The translations under genes and the position numbers were made by a program. The notes beneath the pieces are model-generated. The model searched no databases, was not told the origin of the DNA, and saw nothing but the letters and a program-made list of their open reading frames with translations. DNA of 64,000 nt from Rubripirellula obstinata (GTDB taxonomy: Bacteria; Planctomycetota; Planctomycetia; Pirellulales; Pirellulaceae), in NCBI RefSeq assembly GCF_001642955.1, contig NZ_LWSK01000006.1, forward strand, positions 49,744 through 113,743. The letters run 5' to 3'. Below, piece by piece: positions 44,899 through 54,126 of this stretch. Numbering within the stretch: the stretch's first letter is position 1; each line of letters starts with the position of its first letter.

Positions 44899-46056
44899 GT
44901 GCTCGGAGCATTAATTCCCTATTGGACTGATCGGCTTAAAGTCAACGGTGTTCGTGACCCGTTGTTGTTGACGGCTGGCCAATTGAACCGCGAAGTCGCT
45001 CGCGAACGATTGCGTGCGACGCGTCGTGCAATGCCGTTTTGTGTCATCACGATCGACGTCAAATCGGTCCAGCGACGCCGTCGGCAAACCCGATTGCTGA
45101 TTCGTCTGTTGCATCGGAATCTGCGGATGACCGATCAGAAAGCGTTCCTGGGAGGTTCGCGGTTTGCGATCCTTTTGGTGGATACGCCAGAAATGGGTGG
45201 CCGAACCGTCATCGATCGCTTGACTGGTTTAGCCGCCGTCAAAGGATTGAAGGTGACAATGAAGCTTCAGGTCCACGATCCCAATGGGTTCAACGATTCG
45301 CCCGATGACGACGATTCGAACAACGGCGGAAATCGTGTTGACCCCGGTCACAAAAACGATGGCCGGCGTCGCGGTGACGATGTCGAAGTTCGCTGGTTGC
45401 CGGTCAACGGGGAAGTTCAGGTCAGCTCAGAAGACGCTCTGGTTCCCCAGCCCAAATATCGAATGGCAGTCAAGCGAACGCTGGACATTGTCGGTTCGTC
45501 GGTTGGGTTGGTGGTTCTTAGTCCAGTCTTGGTTGCGGCGATCGTTGCGATTCGACGCGGCGATGGACAGCCCGCAATGTTCAAGCAGACTCGCGAGGGC
45601 AAAGGCGGAAAGCCGTTCACGATTTACAAGCTGCGAACGATGGTCGTCGATGCTGAAAAGTCTCAAGCCGCGCTACGTGAGCAAAGTCATCGCGACGGAC
45701 CTGCGTTCAAGATTAGCCACGATCCACGCGTGACGCCGATCGGGCACCTGCTTCGTAAAACTTGCGTTGACGAGTTGCCTCAGCTTTTGAATGTTTTGCG
45801 AGGAGAGATGTCACTGGTTGGCCCTCGACCTTTGCCTTGGCACGAAAGTAGAGCGTGCGATGCTTGGCACCGTCGTCGGTTGGACGTCCGTCCAGGGATG
45901 ACTTGCTATTGGCAGGTCAACAAATCGAGCGTAACGACTTTTGATGATTGGATGCGTTTGGATCTGCGTTACCTGGATCAATTCAATGTCTTTGAGGATT
46001 TGAAATTAATCGCAAAGACCGTTACGGTTCCTATGTTGGGACGTGGGAGCGAGTAA
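44899..46056 (+). CDS. Polyprenyl sugar-phosphate transferase with N-terminal degenerate GGDEF-like domain
   Basis: The protein is 385 aa from GTG at 44899. Residues ~190-385 are a bacterial sugar transferase: one membrane hairpin (197-217), FTIYKLRTM, the DELPQLLNVLRGEMSLVGPRP motif and a C-terminal YLDQFNV segment. It would prime a polysaccharide by loading a sugar-1-phosphate on undecaprenyl phosphate. Residues 25-115 show a pattern like a diguanylate cyclase domain, with GGSRFAILLVDTPEMGG in place of GGDEF; the catalytic acidic residues are lost. A polar Asp/Asn linker (133-165) joins them. The fusion is unusual. Confidence 0.85.
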   Translation: MLGALIPYWTDRLKVNGVRDPLLLTAGQLNREVARERLRATRRAMPFCVITIDVKSVQRRRRQTRLLIRLLHRNLRMTDQKAFLGGSRFAILLVDTPEMGGRTVIDRLTGLAAVKGLKVTMKLQVHDPNGFNDSPDDDDSNNGGNRVDPGHKNDGRRRGDDVEVRWLPVNGEVQVSSEDALVPQPKYRMAVKRTLDIVGSSVGLVVLSPVLVAAIVAIRRGDGQPAMFKQTREGKGGKPFTIYKLRTMVVDAEKSQAALREQSHRDGPAFKISHDPRVTPIGHLLRKTCVDELPQLLNVLRGEMSLVGPRPLPWHESRACDAWHRRRLDVRPGMTCYWQVNKSSVTTFDDWMRLDLRYLDQFNVFEDLKLIAKTVTVPMLGRGSE

Positions 46057-46059
46057 CCG

Positions 46060-47340
46060 GTGCCGTTGACTGAACAATCGCAACTGAAAGCCAACGGATC
46101 GGTAAGAAAAAAACAACAGGCAGTCACCTCGTTTGAGTACCATGATGCCTTGCTCAGGCATCTTGTGGATGACGAATCAGTGATAGACGCTCGTGTTGTA
46201 TTTTTGACGCATTACATTCCGCTTTATCAAGTGAGAGTGCTGCAGGCGATTGCCGCGCGGGTTCGAGATTTTCAGATCTTGCTAAGCACCCCGATTGAAC
46301 CCAATCGCGATTTTCAACCCGATTGGTCGGGCTTAAATGTGACCGTCCAGAATTCGTGGACGCTTCGCCGAAGGTGGCGGCATCCCGATGGTGGTTTCGA
46401 TGACCAACTGTACGTTCATGTACCGTATGACACCTCCGCTCGTTTACGTGAACTGAAACCGGATGTCGTCATGTCGCTGGAACTCGGTGCTCGATCCGCC
46501 GGTGCTGCACTGTATTGTCGCCGCCATCCGGAAACCAAGTTGGTTCTTTGCACTTACATGAGCGAGCGGACCGAGCAGGGACGCGGCTTCGTTCGCCGGA
46601 AACTGCGGCAGCGGTTGCTGCGGTCCGCCGATGCGGTGACCTACAACGGGCCATCTTGTAAGGACTATTTGAACGGCTTTGGCGTTCAGTCTGATCGCAT
46701 GTTTCATCTGCCATACGCAGCAGATGATCGAACCGTTTATCAAGGACCGACCGAGCGAGATGAGGCGGATTGCCGGCATCGAATGCTGGTTGTGGGACAG
46801 CTTAGCCAGCGCAAAGGCGTCGATCGACTTGTCCGACAAGTGGCTTCGTATTGCCGAGCCAATCCGGACCGAAAGATTGAAATCGTTTTCGCCGGTGATG
46901 GCCCGCTCCGTGATGAGCTGAAAACAATCGAAACGACGGCCAACTTAAAGGTCAATTTACTGGGGAACGTCCCGGCCGAAGAACTGGCCGTTTGGATGCT
47001 TCGCTGCGGCGTGCTATTGGCACCGACGCTTGCCGATGAATGGATGCTGGTTGTCAACGAAGCTCTGCATGCGGGCGTTCCCGTGATCGGCAGCATTCAC
47101 GCACAAGCAGTGACCACGTTGGTCAAAGAAGATGTGAATGGTTGGACTTACGATCCGATGGAAGATGGGTCAATTGATCAAGCACTAGATACTTACTTTG
47201 ATCAATCGGACCAAGACCTCAGTGACATGCGTGTGGTGTGTCGTCAGTCCGTCGCCAGTCGCAGTCCGGCATGGGCTGCTGACGGAGCGATTCGTGCGAT
47301 CAAGCATGTGTTGCCGCTAGACCAAGATGGTTCGCAATGA
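46060..47340 (+). CDS. Glycosyltransferase family 4-type protein
   Basis: The protein is 426 aa from GTG at 46060, three bases after the previous stop. An N-terminal ~45-residue stretch is polar, then RVVFLTHYIPLYQVRVLQAI opens the GT-B fold. The acceptor part has VMSLELGARSAG; the donor part has LVVGQLSQRKGVDRLV, FAGDGPLRDEL and a C-terminal LLAPTLADEWMLVVNEALHAG, the GT4 nucleotide-sugar motif (Glu before ALHAG). It would add a sugar to the growing repeat unit. Its stop overlaps the next start (ATGA). Confidence 0.85.
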   Translation: MPLTEQSQLKANGSVRKKQQAVTSFEYHDALLRHLVDDESVIDARVVFLTHYIPLYQVRVLQAIAARVRDFQILLSTPIEPNRDFQPDWSGLNVTVQNSWTLRRRWRHPDGGFDDQLYVHVPYDTSARLRELKPDVVMSLELGARSAGAALYCRRHPETKLVLCTYMSERTEQGRGFVRRKLRQRLLRSADAVTYNGPSCKDYLNGFGVQSDRMFHLPYAADDRTVYQGPTERDEADCRHRMLVVGQLSQRKGVDRLVRQVASYCRANPDRKIEIVFAGDGPLRDELKTIETTANLKVNLLGNVPAEELAVWMLRCGVLLAPTLADEWMLVVNEALHAGVPVIGSIHAQAVTTLVKEDVNGWTYDPMEDGSIDQALDTYFDQSDQDLSDMRVVCRQSVASRSPAWAADGAIRAIKHVLPLDQDGSQ

Positions 47341-48332
47341 GTTTGCCGATTGCAAGTCTGTCCCTGGATTTGGACAACAAATGGGCTTACCTGCGTGCTG
47401 CGGGCCGCGAAGATTGGGAAAGCCGCCCAGGCTATTTGCCGATGGCGGTTAACCGCATCACTGAAATGCTGGGCGAACTCAATTTGCCGCTGACCGTTTT
47501 TACGGTCGGACGTGACTTGGTCGAAGAAGAGGATTGCCAAGCGATTCAATCGTTTGATCGGCTGCCACGATGGGAACCAGCAAACCACTCGCTCAATCAT
47601 CTGCCGTGGATGCACACGATGGATGAGGCTGAAATTGCCGACGAAATCGAAATCACGGACGCCCGGATTCGCGAGGTAACTGGCCGACGTCCGTTGGGTT
47701 TCCGCGGTCCCGGTTTTAGTTGTCCCGACGAAGTGCTTCGCGTGCTCGCCAAGAACAATTACGCTTACGATGCGTCCATTTTCCCAACGTCCATCGCACC
47801 GATCGCTCGGGCGGTGTTCTTGATGAAGACTGACTTGAAAGGTCAGGCAAAAGAGAACGCGAAAAAGCTGTACGGTGGTTTTGCATCATTGCGGCAACCC
47901 AATCATCCGTTTCAGCGAAACATTGGCGACCAACAGTTGTGGGAGATGCCGGTCACGGTCATGCCGCTGACGCGAACCCCGATCCATTTCAGCTACTTCA
48001 CTTTCCTGGCTAGCTTTTCGACGTTGGCCGCCAAAGCCTATTTCCGTAGTGCACTTTCGCTCTGCAAGCTAACAGGCACCTCGCCATCCTTGCTGTTGCA
48101 TCCACCTGATTTTCTAGGCCAGGAAGACGACAGCGACATGGCTTATTTCCCAGGAATGAAAATGGCTCGGCAAGACAAGTTGTCGATCGTTCGTTGGGGC
48201 TTAAAACTCTACAGCGAAACCTTCGACGTTCGTTGCATGATCGATGCACTTCGATTGATTGATCCTGATGTCGATCCGGATCTTGCCAATTTGCCAACCA
48301 ACACTCCCATCAAACAACCAGCGACCTGTTGA
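47337..48332 (+). CDS. Polysaccharide deacetylase-family protein
   Basis: The protein is 331 aa from ATG at 47337, overlapping the previous stop by four bases. The NodB-like motif is Asp11/Asp13 (SLSLDLDNKW) with metal-binding His84 and His88 (NHSLNH). The GFRGPGFSCPDE motif follows near 120. These enzymes remove acetyl groups from amino sugars in polysaccharides. The early Asp position and long C-terminus place it with WbmS/PelA-like branches rather than classic chitin deacetylases. It is part of the exopolysaccharide operon. Confidence 0.85.
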   Translation: MSLPIASLSLDLDNKWAYLRAAGREDWESRPGYLPMAVNRITEMLGELNLPLTVFTVGRDLVEEEDCQAIQSFDRLPRWEPANHSLNHLPWMHTMDEAEIADEIEITDARIREVTGRRPLGFRGPGFSCPDEVLRVLAKNNYAYDASIFPTSIAPIARAVFLMKTDLKGQAKENAKKLYGGFASLRQPNHPFQRNIGDQQLWEMPVTVMPLTRTPIHFSYFTFLASFSTLAAKAYFRSALSLCKLTGTSPSLLLHPPDFLGQEDDSDMAYFPGMKMARQDKLSIVRWGLKLYSETFDVRCMIDALRLIDPDVDPDLANLPTNTPIKQPATC

Positions 48333-48336
48333 ATTT

Positions 48337-49146
48337 ATGATCGATCTTGGCAAGAAAAGTATTCTGGGCATCGGCGTCAACGCAATTGACTACGAAGCGG
48401 CGGTCGCAAAGATCATCGCGGCGGGTCGTGTACGTCAATCGATGTCAGTGACGGCGCTTGCGGTTCATGGTGTGATGACGGGTGTCAGTGACAAAGACCA
48501 CAAGTATCGATTGAACCAGTTCGATTTGGTTTGCCCTGATGGTCAACCGGTTCGTTGGGCACTGGATCGTTTGCATGGCGCTGGTTTGAAGGATCGTGTT
48601 TACGGCCCAGAGTTGACGTTGCGATTGTGTGAAGCGGCGGCCAAGGAAGAAGATGTCCCGGTTTACCTTTTTGGTGCAACCGAAGAGATGCTAGATCAAT
48701 TTGCGAATCGACTTTGCGAAAAGTATCCCGGGCTGCGAATTGCAGGAAAGAAGGCATCGCGTTTTCGGACACTTTCGGTGGAAGAACGCGATGAGCTGGC
48801 GGCTGAAATCAATGCCAGCGGTGCGGGGATGTGTTTCGTTGGACTTGGCTGCCCTCGGCAAGAAGTGTTTGCGTACGAAATGCGGAACCGCTTAAAGATG
48901 CCTTTGATTGCCGTTGGTGCCGCGTTCGCATTTCACGCTGGCATGCTGGAACAAGCACCGCCTTGGATGCAACGAAACGGTTTGGAATGGGCATTCCGAC
49001 TCTCACGAGAACCCGGTCGATTGTGGAAACGCTATTCGACGACCAACCCAGCTTTCGCCACCCTGACAATGCTGCAAAAGCTAAAGCTCTACGCCGCCCG
49101 AACTGACAACGGAACCCAGCCAACCGACGAAGTCATGTTTGGCTAA
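48337..49146 (+). CDS. WecG/TagA/CpsF-family glycosyltransferase
   Basis: The protein is 269 aa from ATG at 48337 (an earlier in-frame start would overlap the deacetylase). The family opening ILGIGVNAIDYEAAVAKIIA and the VCPDGQPVRWALDRLHG motif are present, plus VFVGLGCPRQEVFA-like MCFVGLGCPRQEVFAYE and AVGAAFAFHAGMLEQAPPWM. Members transfer N-acetylmannosaminuronate or glucose-type sugars to lipid-linked acceptors. It is the last gene of the polysaccharide operon; a family D palindrome begins at its stop. Confidence 0.92.
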   Translation: MIDLGKKSILGIGVNAIDYEAAVAKIIAAGRVRQSMSVTALAVHGVMTGVSDKDHKYRLNQFDLVCPDGQPVRWALDRLHGAGLKDRVYGPELTLRLCEAAAKEEDVPVYLFGATEEMLDQFANRLCEKYPGLRIAGKKASRFRTLSVEERDELAAEINASGAGMCFVGLGCPRQEVFAYEMRNRLKMPLIAVGAAFAFHAGMLEQAPPWMQRNGLEWAFRLSREPGRLWKRYSTTNPAFATLTMLQKLKLYAARTDNGTQPTDEVMFG

Positions 49147-49245
49147 GGAACGTGCGACTTTTTATAGTCGCCTTTCGCTCCGCGAAAGCAGCGGATTCGC
49201 TACTTTCGCGGAGCGAAAGGCGACACTAATTTCCCGCTCGTTCCT
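49146..49245. repeat. Palindrome family D copy, perfect core arms
   Basis: The core arms 49167-49188 and 49203-49224 are exact reverse complements, and outer ends AGGAACG (49146-49152) pair with CGTTCCT (49239-49245). The last base of the stop codon of the preceding gene is the first base of the element. Confidence 0.92.
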
Positions 49246-49326
49246 AAATCGAATCGCGTTTATCAAGCAGTGATCGGGTATGCTAGATGCGTTCTGTTCT
49301 GGCCCTCTTTCTGATCCGGTATTGCG

Positions 49327-50418
49327 ATGCAAAGTCCCGCTCGAATGACGATTTTTGCAATCGTCTTTGCTGTCTGTTGTTCTTCAATCGCGATGAAGGT
49401 TGGCGATCCACCTGGTTTGCAGATGCAGGCCTTTGCCAAGTCCTTGATCGCTTCGCTGGATGAAGAACAGTCTGGCGCTGCACTGCTGCCCTTTGATTCG
49501 ATCAATCGAGTGGACTGGCATTTTATTCCCAAGAAAGACCGCAAGGGATTGATGCTTGGTCAGATGAATGATGCCCAAGCAGTCGCTACTTTTCGATTGC
49601 TACGCGCGGCACTTAGCGAAGCGGGATACGACAAAGCCAACAATGTTATGATGCTTGAAAATACACTGCGTGCCTTGGAAGCAAAGAACGGGAAGTGGGA
49701 ACGAAACCCGAATAAGTATTACCTGACATTTTTTGGTGAACCGTCGGACAAAGGCTCATGGGGTTTAAGTTTTGAGGGCCATCACTTGTCGCTCAACTTT
49801 GTGTGCCGCGACGGCAGGATGGTTGACAGCACGCCCCAGTTTTTCGCCGCCAATCCGGCAATGATCATGGACGATCTAACGACGTCTGAAACATCGAAGG
49901 AATCGAAAGAATCGAAGAAATTGGGACGCTCGACTGATGTGTTGCTTGGGAAAGGAACACGCGTGCTTCGTGACGAAGAAGAGTTTGGATTTGCGTTGCT
50001 GAATTCTCTTGACGACGAACAGCAGCAACAAGCTGTGATCGCGCCGGACGCTCCCCGCGACATTCGCTTTGCGGGACAACCACAGGCGGATGTTGGCGAA
50101 CCCGAGGGCATTGCGTATGCCGACTTGGACGCACAGCAACGGCAGATGCTGGAGAACTTGGTGGAAGTTTACGTCGGCGCGGTCGCCGATCCGATTGCGG
50201 ATCAAAGGCGTCAATTGATTGAAGACAATGGCTGGCAACATGTCCATTTCGCCTGGGCCGGTGCAAGCGAGCCGGGGATTGGTCATTACTACCGAATCCA
50301 AGGCAAAAGCTTCTTGATCGAATTCGTGAATACTCAACCCGACGCGGCCGGAAACCCGGCTAACCACATTCACGCAGTGCTGCGAGATCTGACAGGCGAT
50401 TTTGATTTGACGCCCTGA
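49327..50418 (+). CDS. DUF3500-family exported protein
   Basis: The protein is 363 aa from ATG at 49327. Residues 1-22 are a signal-like helix. The family-specific segments are visible: VDWHFIPKKDRKGLMLGQM, the YYLTFFGEPSDKGSWGLSFE stretch and EGHHLSLNF. A polar, Ser/Lys-rich linker (about 185-205) with ESKESKESKK precedes the C-terminal part (HFAWAGASEPGIGHYYRIQG). The function of DUF3500 is not established. It stands alone on the strand. Confidence 0.85.
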   Translation: MQSPARMTIFAIVFAVCCSSIAMKVGDPPGLQMQAFAKSLIASLDEEQSGAALLPFDSINRVDWHFIPKKDRKGLMLGQMNDAQAVATFRLLRAALSEAGYDKANNVMMLENTLRALEAKNGKWERNPNKYYLTFFGEPSDKGSWGLSFEGHHLSLNFVCRDGRMVDSTPQFFAANPAMIMDDLTTSETSKESKESKKLGRSTDVLLGKGTRVLRDEEEFGFALLNSLDDEQQQQAVIAPDAPRDIRFAGQPQADVGEPEGIAYADLDAQQRQMLENLVEVYVGAVADPIADQRRQLIEDNGWQHVHFAWAGASEPGIGHYYRIQGKSFLIEFVNTQPDAAGNPANHIHAVLRDLTGDFDLTP

Positions 50419-50493
50419 GCTTGACCAAAGTCATAAACTACTTTGCAGCTCAATTACGATGTTGAATCAGAAAACCCCGATCGGAAACCTACG

Positions 50494-50883
50494 ATGCTTT
50501 CCTTTGTGAAGCACCTCGCCAAACGCTGGAATGATTGGTGTGGCGACGCTGATATGGAAAAATCCATTCGCAATCATCTCACCGATAATGGCTACTTTGG
50601 CCAGACCGCCAAGTTGACCAATGTGCGACTGGTCGCGGTGCAGCGTCCAGGCTGGCTGCAAGTTTTTCGGTTCGAGGCAACCGCTAGGATTCAGCTTCCC
50701 GAGCAAGAAGACGGCCCCGATTCAGATCCTGAGTACAGCGAGCTGTTTGGTTTGGTCAAAGACGACATTCGCCACAACATCAACACCATTCGTGTCTTCA
50801 GCGAAGAGGCCGAACGCAAAGAACTGTTCGGGCGATGGAGCGATGAACTGATCTGTTTGCGTGGCGCACAGGGACTGAAATAA
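50494..50883 (+). CDS. Small cytosolic protein of unknown function
   Basis: The protein is 129 aa from ATG at 50494. It has no signal peptide or membrane helix. It is a mixed alpha/beta protein with a beta stretch VRLVAVQRPGWLQVFRFEAT and a Glu/Asp-rich middle (QEDGPDSDPEYSE). I do not recognise the family. It follows the DUF3500 gene after 75 bases and is followed by a palindrome. Confidence 0.6.
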   Translation: MLSFVKHLAKRWNDWCGDADMEKSIRNHLTDNGYFGQTAKLTNVRLVAVQRPGWLQVFRFEATARIQLPEQEDGPDSDPEYSELFGLVKDDIRHNINTIRVFSEEAERKELFGRWSDELICLRGAQGLK

Positions 50884-50887
50884 GAAC

Positions 50888-50983
50888 GTAGGCCGTAGCG
50901 AGCTTCAGCGAGTTACGGCAGATCTTCAGATGCGATTCTTGGGTCGGAAATGCCGTAACTCGCTGAAGCTCGCTACGGCCTAC
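50888..50983. repeat. Palindrome family A copy
   Basis: It begins GTAGGCCGTAGCGAGCTTCA and ends in its complement; arms are 32 nt with a longer (~32-base) spacer than the 1.76 kb copy. It lies 4 bases behind the small protein gene. Confidence 0.9.
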
Positions 50984-51060
50984 AACGGTTTGCCAGATAG
51001 GATAACCTTAGGCATAAATTGTTTTGGAACTGTTCTTCTTTCCTTCCGATCGAATCGACG

Positions 51061-54000
51061 ATGAATCGAAAATTGTTGACCGTTTGTTTTTTTGCGTGCC
51101 TAACCTGCCATGTCGCTGTGGCGGATTCGCCCGATTCGGTGAAGCCGACGACCCAGTCGCTGCTTCTGTCTGAAACGCGGCAGATTACCTTTGAAGGGCG
51201 CAGGGCTGGTGAGGGGTACTTTAGTGCCGATGGAAAGCAGATGGTGTTTCAGAGCGAACGCGATCCAGCCAACCCGTTCTATCAGATCTATTTGACGAAT
51301 CTGGAAACCGGCGACATTCAGCGAGTCTCCACCGGCACCGGGAAAACGACCTGCGCGTGGATTCATCCTGATGGTGATCAAGTTTTGTTTGCCAGCACGC
51401 ATGCGGATCCTCAATCCAAGCAAAAGCAGGACGAAGAACTTGAACTTCGTGCCACTGGGAAACAGCGGCGCTACTCGTGGGACTACGACAAGGCCTACGA
51501 AATCTACTCGGCTGATTTACCAAGCGGCGAAGCTGTTCAACTAACCGACGCAGTAGGTTACGACGCCGAGGGCAGTTACAGCCCCGATGGTAAGCAGATC
51601 GTGTTTGCATCGAACCGCGAAGCCTATTCCAGAGAATTGACCGAACGTGAAGCGGCGTTATTCGAGGTCGATCCGGCCTTCATGATTGACCTGTACATCA
51701 TGAATGCGGATGGGTCAGACGTTCGACGATTAACGGATGAACCCGGATACGACGGCGGGCCATTCTTTTCCAGCGACGGAACAAAGATTTGCTGGCGACG
51801 GTTTTCTGAAGATGGAGCGACCGCGGAAATCTACACCATGAATTCAGATGGTAGCGGTGTGAAACGTTTGACCAACATCGGTGCGATGAGTTGGGCTCCG
51901 TATTTTCATCCCAGCGGCGATTATCTGATTTTCACAACCAACAAACATGGCTTCGCAAACTTTGAACTGTATCTCGTGCGTGCCGATGGTGTTGGTGAAC
52001 CGGTTCGCGTGACAGAGACCGATGGCTTTGACGGACTGCCAGTCTTTTTGCCAGATGGCGACCGCTTGTCGTGGACGTCCAATCGAACGAAAGAAAAACG
52101 ATCGCAGATTTTTTTGGCAGATTGGAACCACGACAAGGCCTTGTCGCTGTTGGGGTTGAGAGACGACCAAGAGTCTGAATCCGACGAGGACCGCATCGCT
52201 GCTTTGGCCAATTCGCAGAGCAGCGCACCAGCGTTTTCGCCAGCCGACGTCATGCGACATGTGGACTATTTGACTCGGCCTGAACTTGGCGGACGGCTAA
52301 CCGGAACGCCTGGTGAAAAAAGAGCGACCGCGTATGTTGCGGCTTATCTTGAAAGTCTGGGATTTGAACCAGCGGGACAGAACGGGACGTTCTTTCACGA
52401 ATTTGATTTTCCAGCGGGATCGAATTTGGCGGACGACAATTCGATGAAGGTTGGTGATCGAGCCCTAGAGCTCGGCAAGGACTACCAACCGTTGTCATTT
52501 TCCGCCGATGGTCCGATCGATTCGACGGGAATCGTGTTCGCTGGTTATGGAATGCAGATTCCCGGAACCGACGGGACTGATGAATACGACAGCTACGTGC
52601 ATTTGAACGTGTTGGATCAGTGGGTGATGGTGTTTCGTGATCTGCCGCAAGAGATTAAGCCCGAAGTTCGGCAACGAATGGCTCGCTACAGTTCGCCTCG
52701 GCGAAAGGCGACGATCGCGCGGGATCTGGGAGCCAAGGGCATTATCTTTGTTGCCGGACCGACCAGCAAAGTCCAGAATCAATTGATCCGTTTTGATCGG
52801 AATGCATCGCAAGCCGGGGTCAGCATTACGGCGGTCTCGGTCACCAACGCGGTGGCTGAAAAGATGTTGGCGGGCAGCGAAGAAAACTTGCAGGATTTGC
52901 AATCGAAGCTGGACGACGGTTCGATGATGATGGGCTTTCAAATCGAAGGTGCCGATGCTGAAGCCAAGGTTGAGATTCAGCGAAACCGCGGAGTCGGACG
53001 CAATGTGATTGCTCGATTGCCGGCGGCGGAAACGGTAAAGATGGATCAGCCAGTGGTCATGTTGGGCGCGCACATCGATCACTTGGGCGTCGGTGGCGGC
53101 AGCAATTCATTGGCCAGGGATGATGAGCGTGAACAGATCCATGTTGGTGCAGATGACAACGCATCGGGTGTTGCTGCGATGTTGGAAATTGCACAGTACT
53201 TGGCCGCAGAAAAACGTGCTGGCCGACTGCAAGCCAAACGAGATTTCGTGGTTGCTGGATGGAGCGGCGAAGAACTGGGGCTGTTCGGGTCACAGTCGTT
53301 TGTTGACTCGTTTTATCAGCTCTACCCCGATGCTCCCAAGGCAGACGTTGATGAGAAAGCTGCGGCGGCAGCCGCGGCCCATGGAATGACAACCGAATCA
53401 ATGCCACTGACCGATGCGATCGCTGTCTATTTGAATATGGACATGGTCGGACGACTTCGCGAGAAAGCCATTATTCAGGGCATCGGTTCTTCGCCAGGAT
53501 TCGCGGGCGAAGTAAGTCGTCGCAACCTACCGGTTGGTTTGGATTTGGAACTCGACAAAACCAGCACCCGGTTGCCAACCGATGCATCTGCGTTTGTCAG
53601 CCGCGACGTTCCGATTTTGTCGGCGTTTACGGGGGCTCACGAGGATTACCACACGCCACGGGACACTGCCGATAAATTGAATTACGAAGGTGTCGCCAAA
53701 ATTGCGAAACTGTTTGGTTTGTTGACGCGCGGGTTCATGGTCGCTGATTCGGCGCCCGAGTTTAAGTTGGAAGAGGGGCAAGCAAACAATGATGCAACAC
53801 CCGTCGCTCGGTTGACCGCTTACTTGGGCACGATTCCAGACTACGTTTCCACCGGTGGCAAAGGATTGAAGTTATCGGGTGTGTCGAAAGGCGGGCCAGC
53901 GTTTAAAGCGGGTCTTTTAGGTGGCGATGTCGTGGTGGAATTGGCTGGAAGGAAAGTCGAAGACATCCATGATTACACCTACGCCATCGAAGCCTTAAAA

Positions 54001-54081
54001 ATTGGTGAAGCTGTTGATGTTGTGGTCAAGCGAGACGGAAAAGAGGTCACCTTAAAAGTGACGCCGACTTCGCGGGACTGA
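51061..54081 (+). CDS. Exported M28 metallopeptidase with TolB-type propeller and C-terminal PDZ domain
   Basis: The protein is 1006 aa from ATG at 51061. Residues 1-21 are a signal peptide. Residues ~30-370 carry TolB/WD40-like beta-propeller repeats (SADGKQMVFQSERDP, SPDGKQIVFASNRE, SSDGTKICWRRF). A PA-type insert covers about 460-600. The M28 metal ligands are visible in GAHIDHLGVGG, GADDNASGVAAML, GWSGEELGLFGSQSF, YLNMDMVGRL and HEDYHTPRDTADK. The last ~95 residues are a PDZ domain (GVSKGGPAFKAGLLGGDVVV). It is likely a periplasmic aminopeptidase. The three-module order is known in planctomycetes but rare elsewhere. Confidence 0.92.
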   Translation: MNRKLLTVCFFACLTCHVAVADSPDSVKPTTQSLLLSETRQITFEGRRAGEGYFSADGKQMVFQSERDPANPFYQIYLTNLETGDIQRVSTGTGKTTCAWIHPDGDQVLFASTHADPQSKQKQDEELELRATGKQRRYSWDYDKAYEIYSADLPSGEAVQLTDAVGYDAEGSYSPDGKQIVFASNREAYSRELTEREAALFEVDPAFMIDLYIMNADGSDVRRLTDEPGYDGGPFFSSDGTKICWRRFSEDGATAEIYTMNSDGSGVKRLTNIGAMSWAPYFHPSGDYLIFTTNKHGFANFELYLVRADGVGEPVRVTETDGFDGLPVFLPDGDRLSWTSNRTKEKRSQIFLADWNHDKALSLLGLRDDQESESDEDRIAALANSQSSAPAFSPADVMRHVDYLTRPELGGRLTGTPGEKRATAYVAAYLESLGFEPAGQNGTFFHEFDFPAGSNLADDNSMKVGDRALELGKDYQPLSFSADGPIDSTGIVFAGYGMQIPGTDGTDEYDSYVHLNVLDQWVMVFRDLPQEIKPEVRQRMARYSSPRRKATIARDLGAKGIIFVAGPTSKVQNQLIRFDRNASQAGVSITAVSVTNAVAEKMLAGSEENLQDLQSKLDDGSMMMGFQIEGADAEAKVEIQRNRGVGRNVIARLPAAETVKMDQPVVMLGAHIDHLGVGGGSNSLARDDEREQIHVGADDNASGVAAMLEIAQYLAAEKRAGRLQAKRDFVVAGWSGEELGLFGSQSFVDSFYQLYPDAPKADVDEKAAAAAAAHGMTTESMPLTDAIAVYLNMDMVGRLREKAIIQGIGSSPGFAGEVSRRNLPVGLDLELDKTSTRLPTDASAFVSRDVPILSAFTGAHEDYHTPRDTADKLNYEGVAKIAKLFGLLTRGFMVADSAPEFKLEEGQANNDATPVARLTAYLGTIPDYVSTGGKGLKLSGVSKGGPAFKAGLLGGDVVVELAGRKVEDIHDYTYAIEALKIGEAVDVVVKRDGKEVTLKVTPTSRD

Positions 54082-54126
54082 TCGCGACATCGGGCACCGT
54101 CTCGGTTGCGATGCTAGACTTAAGGG

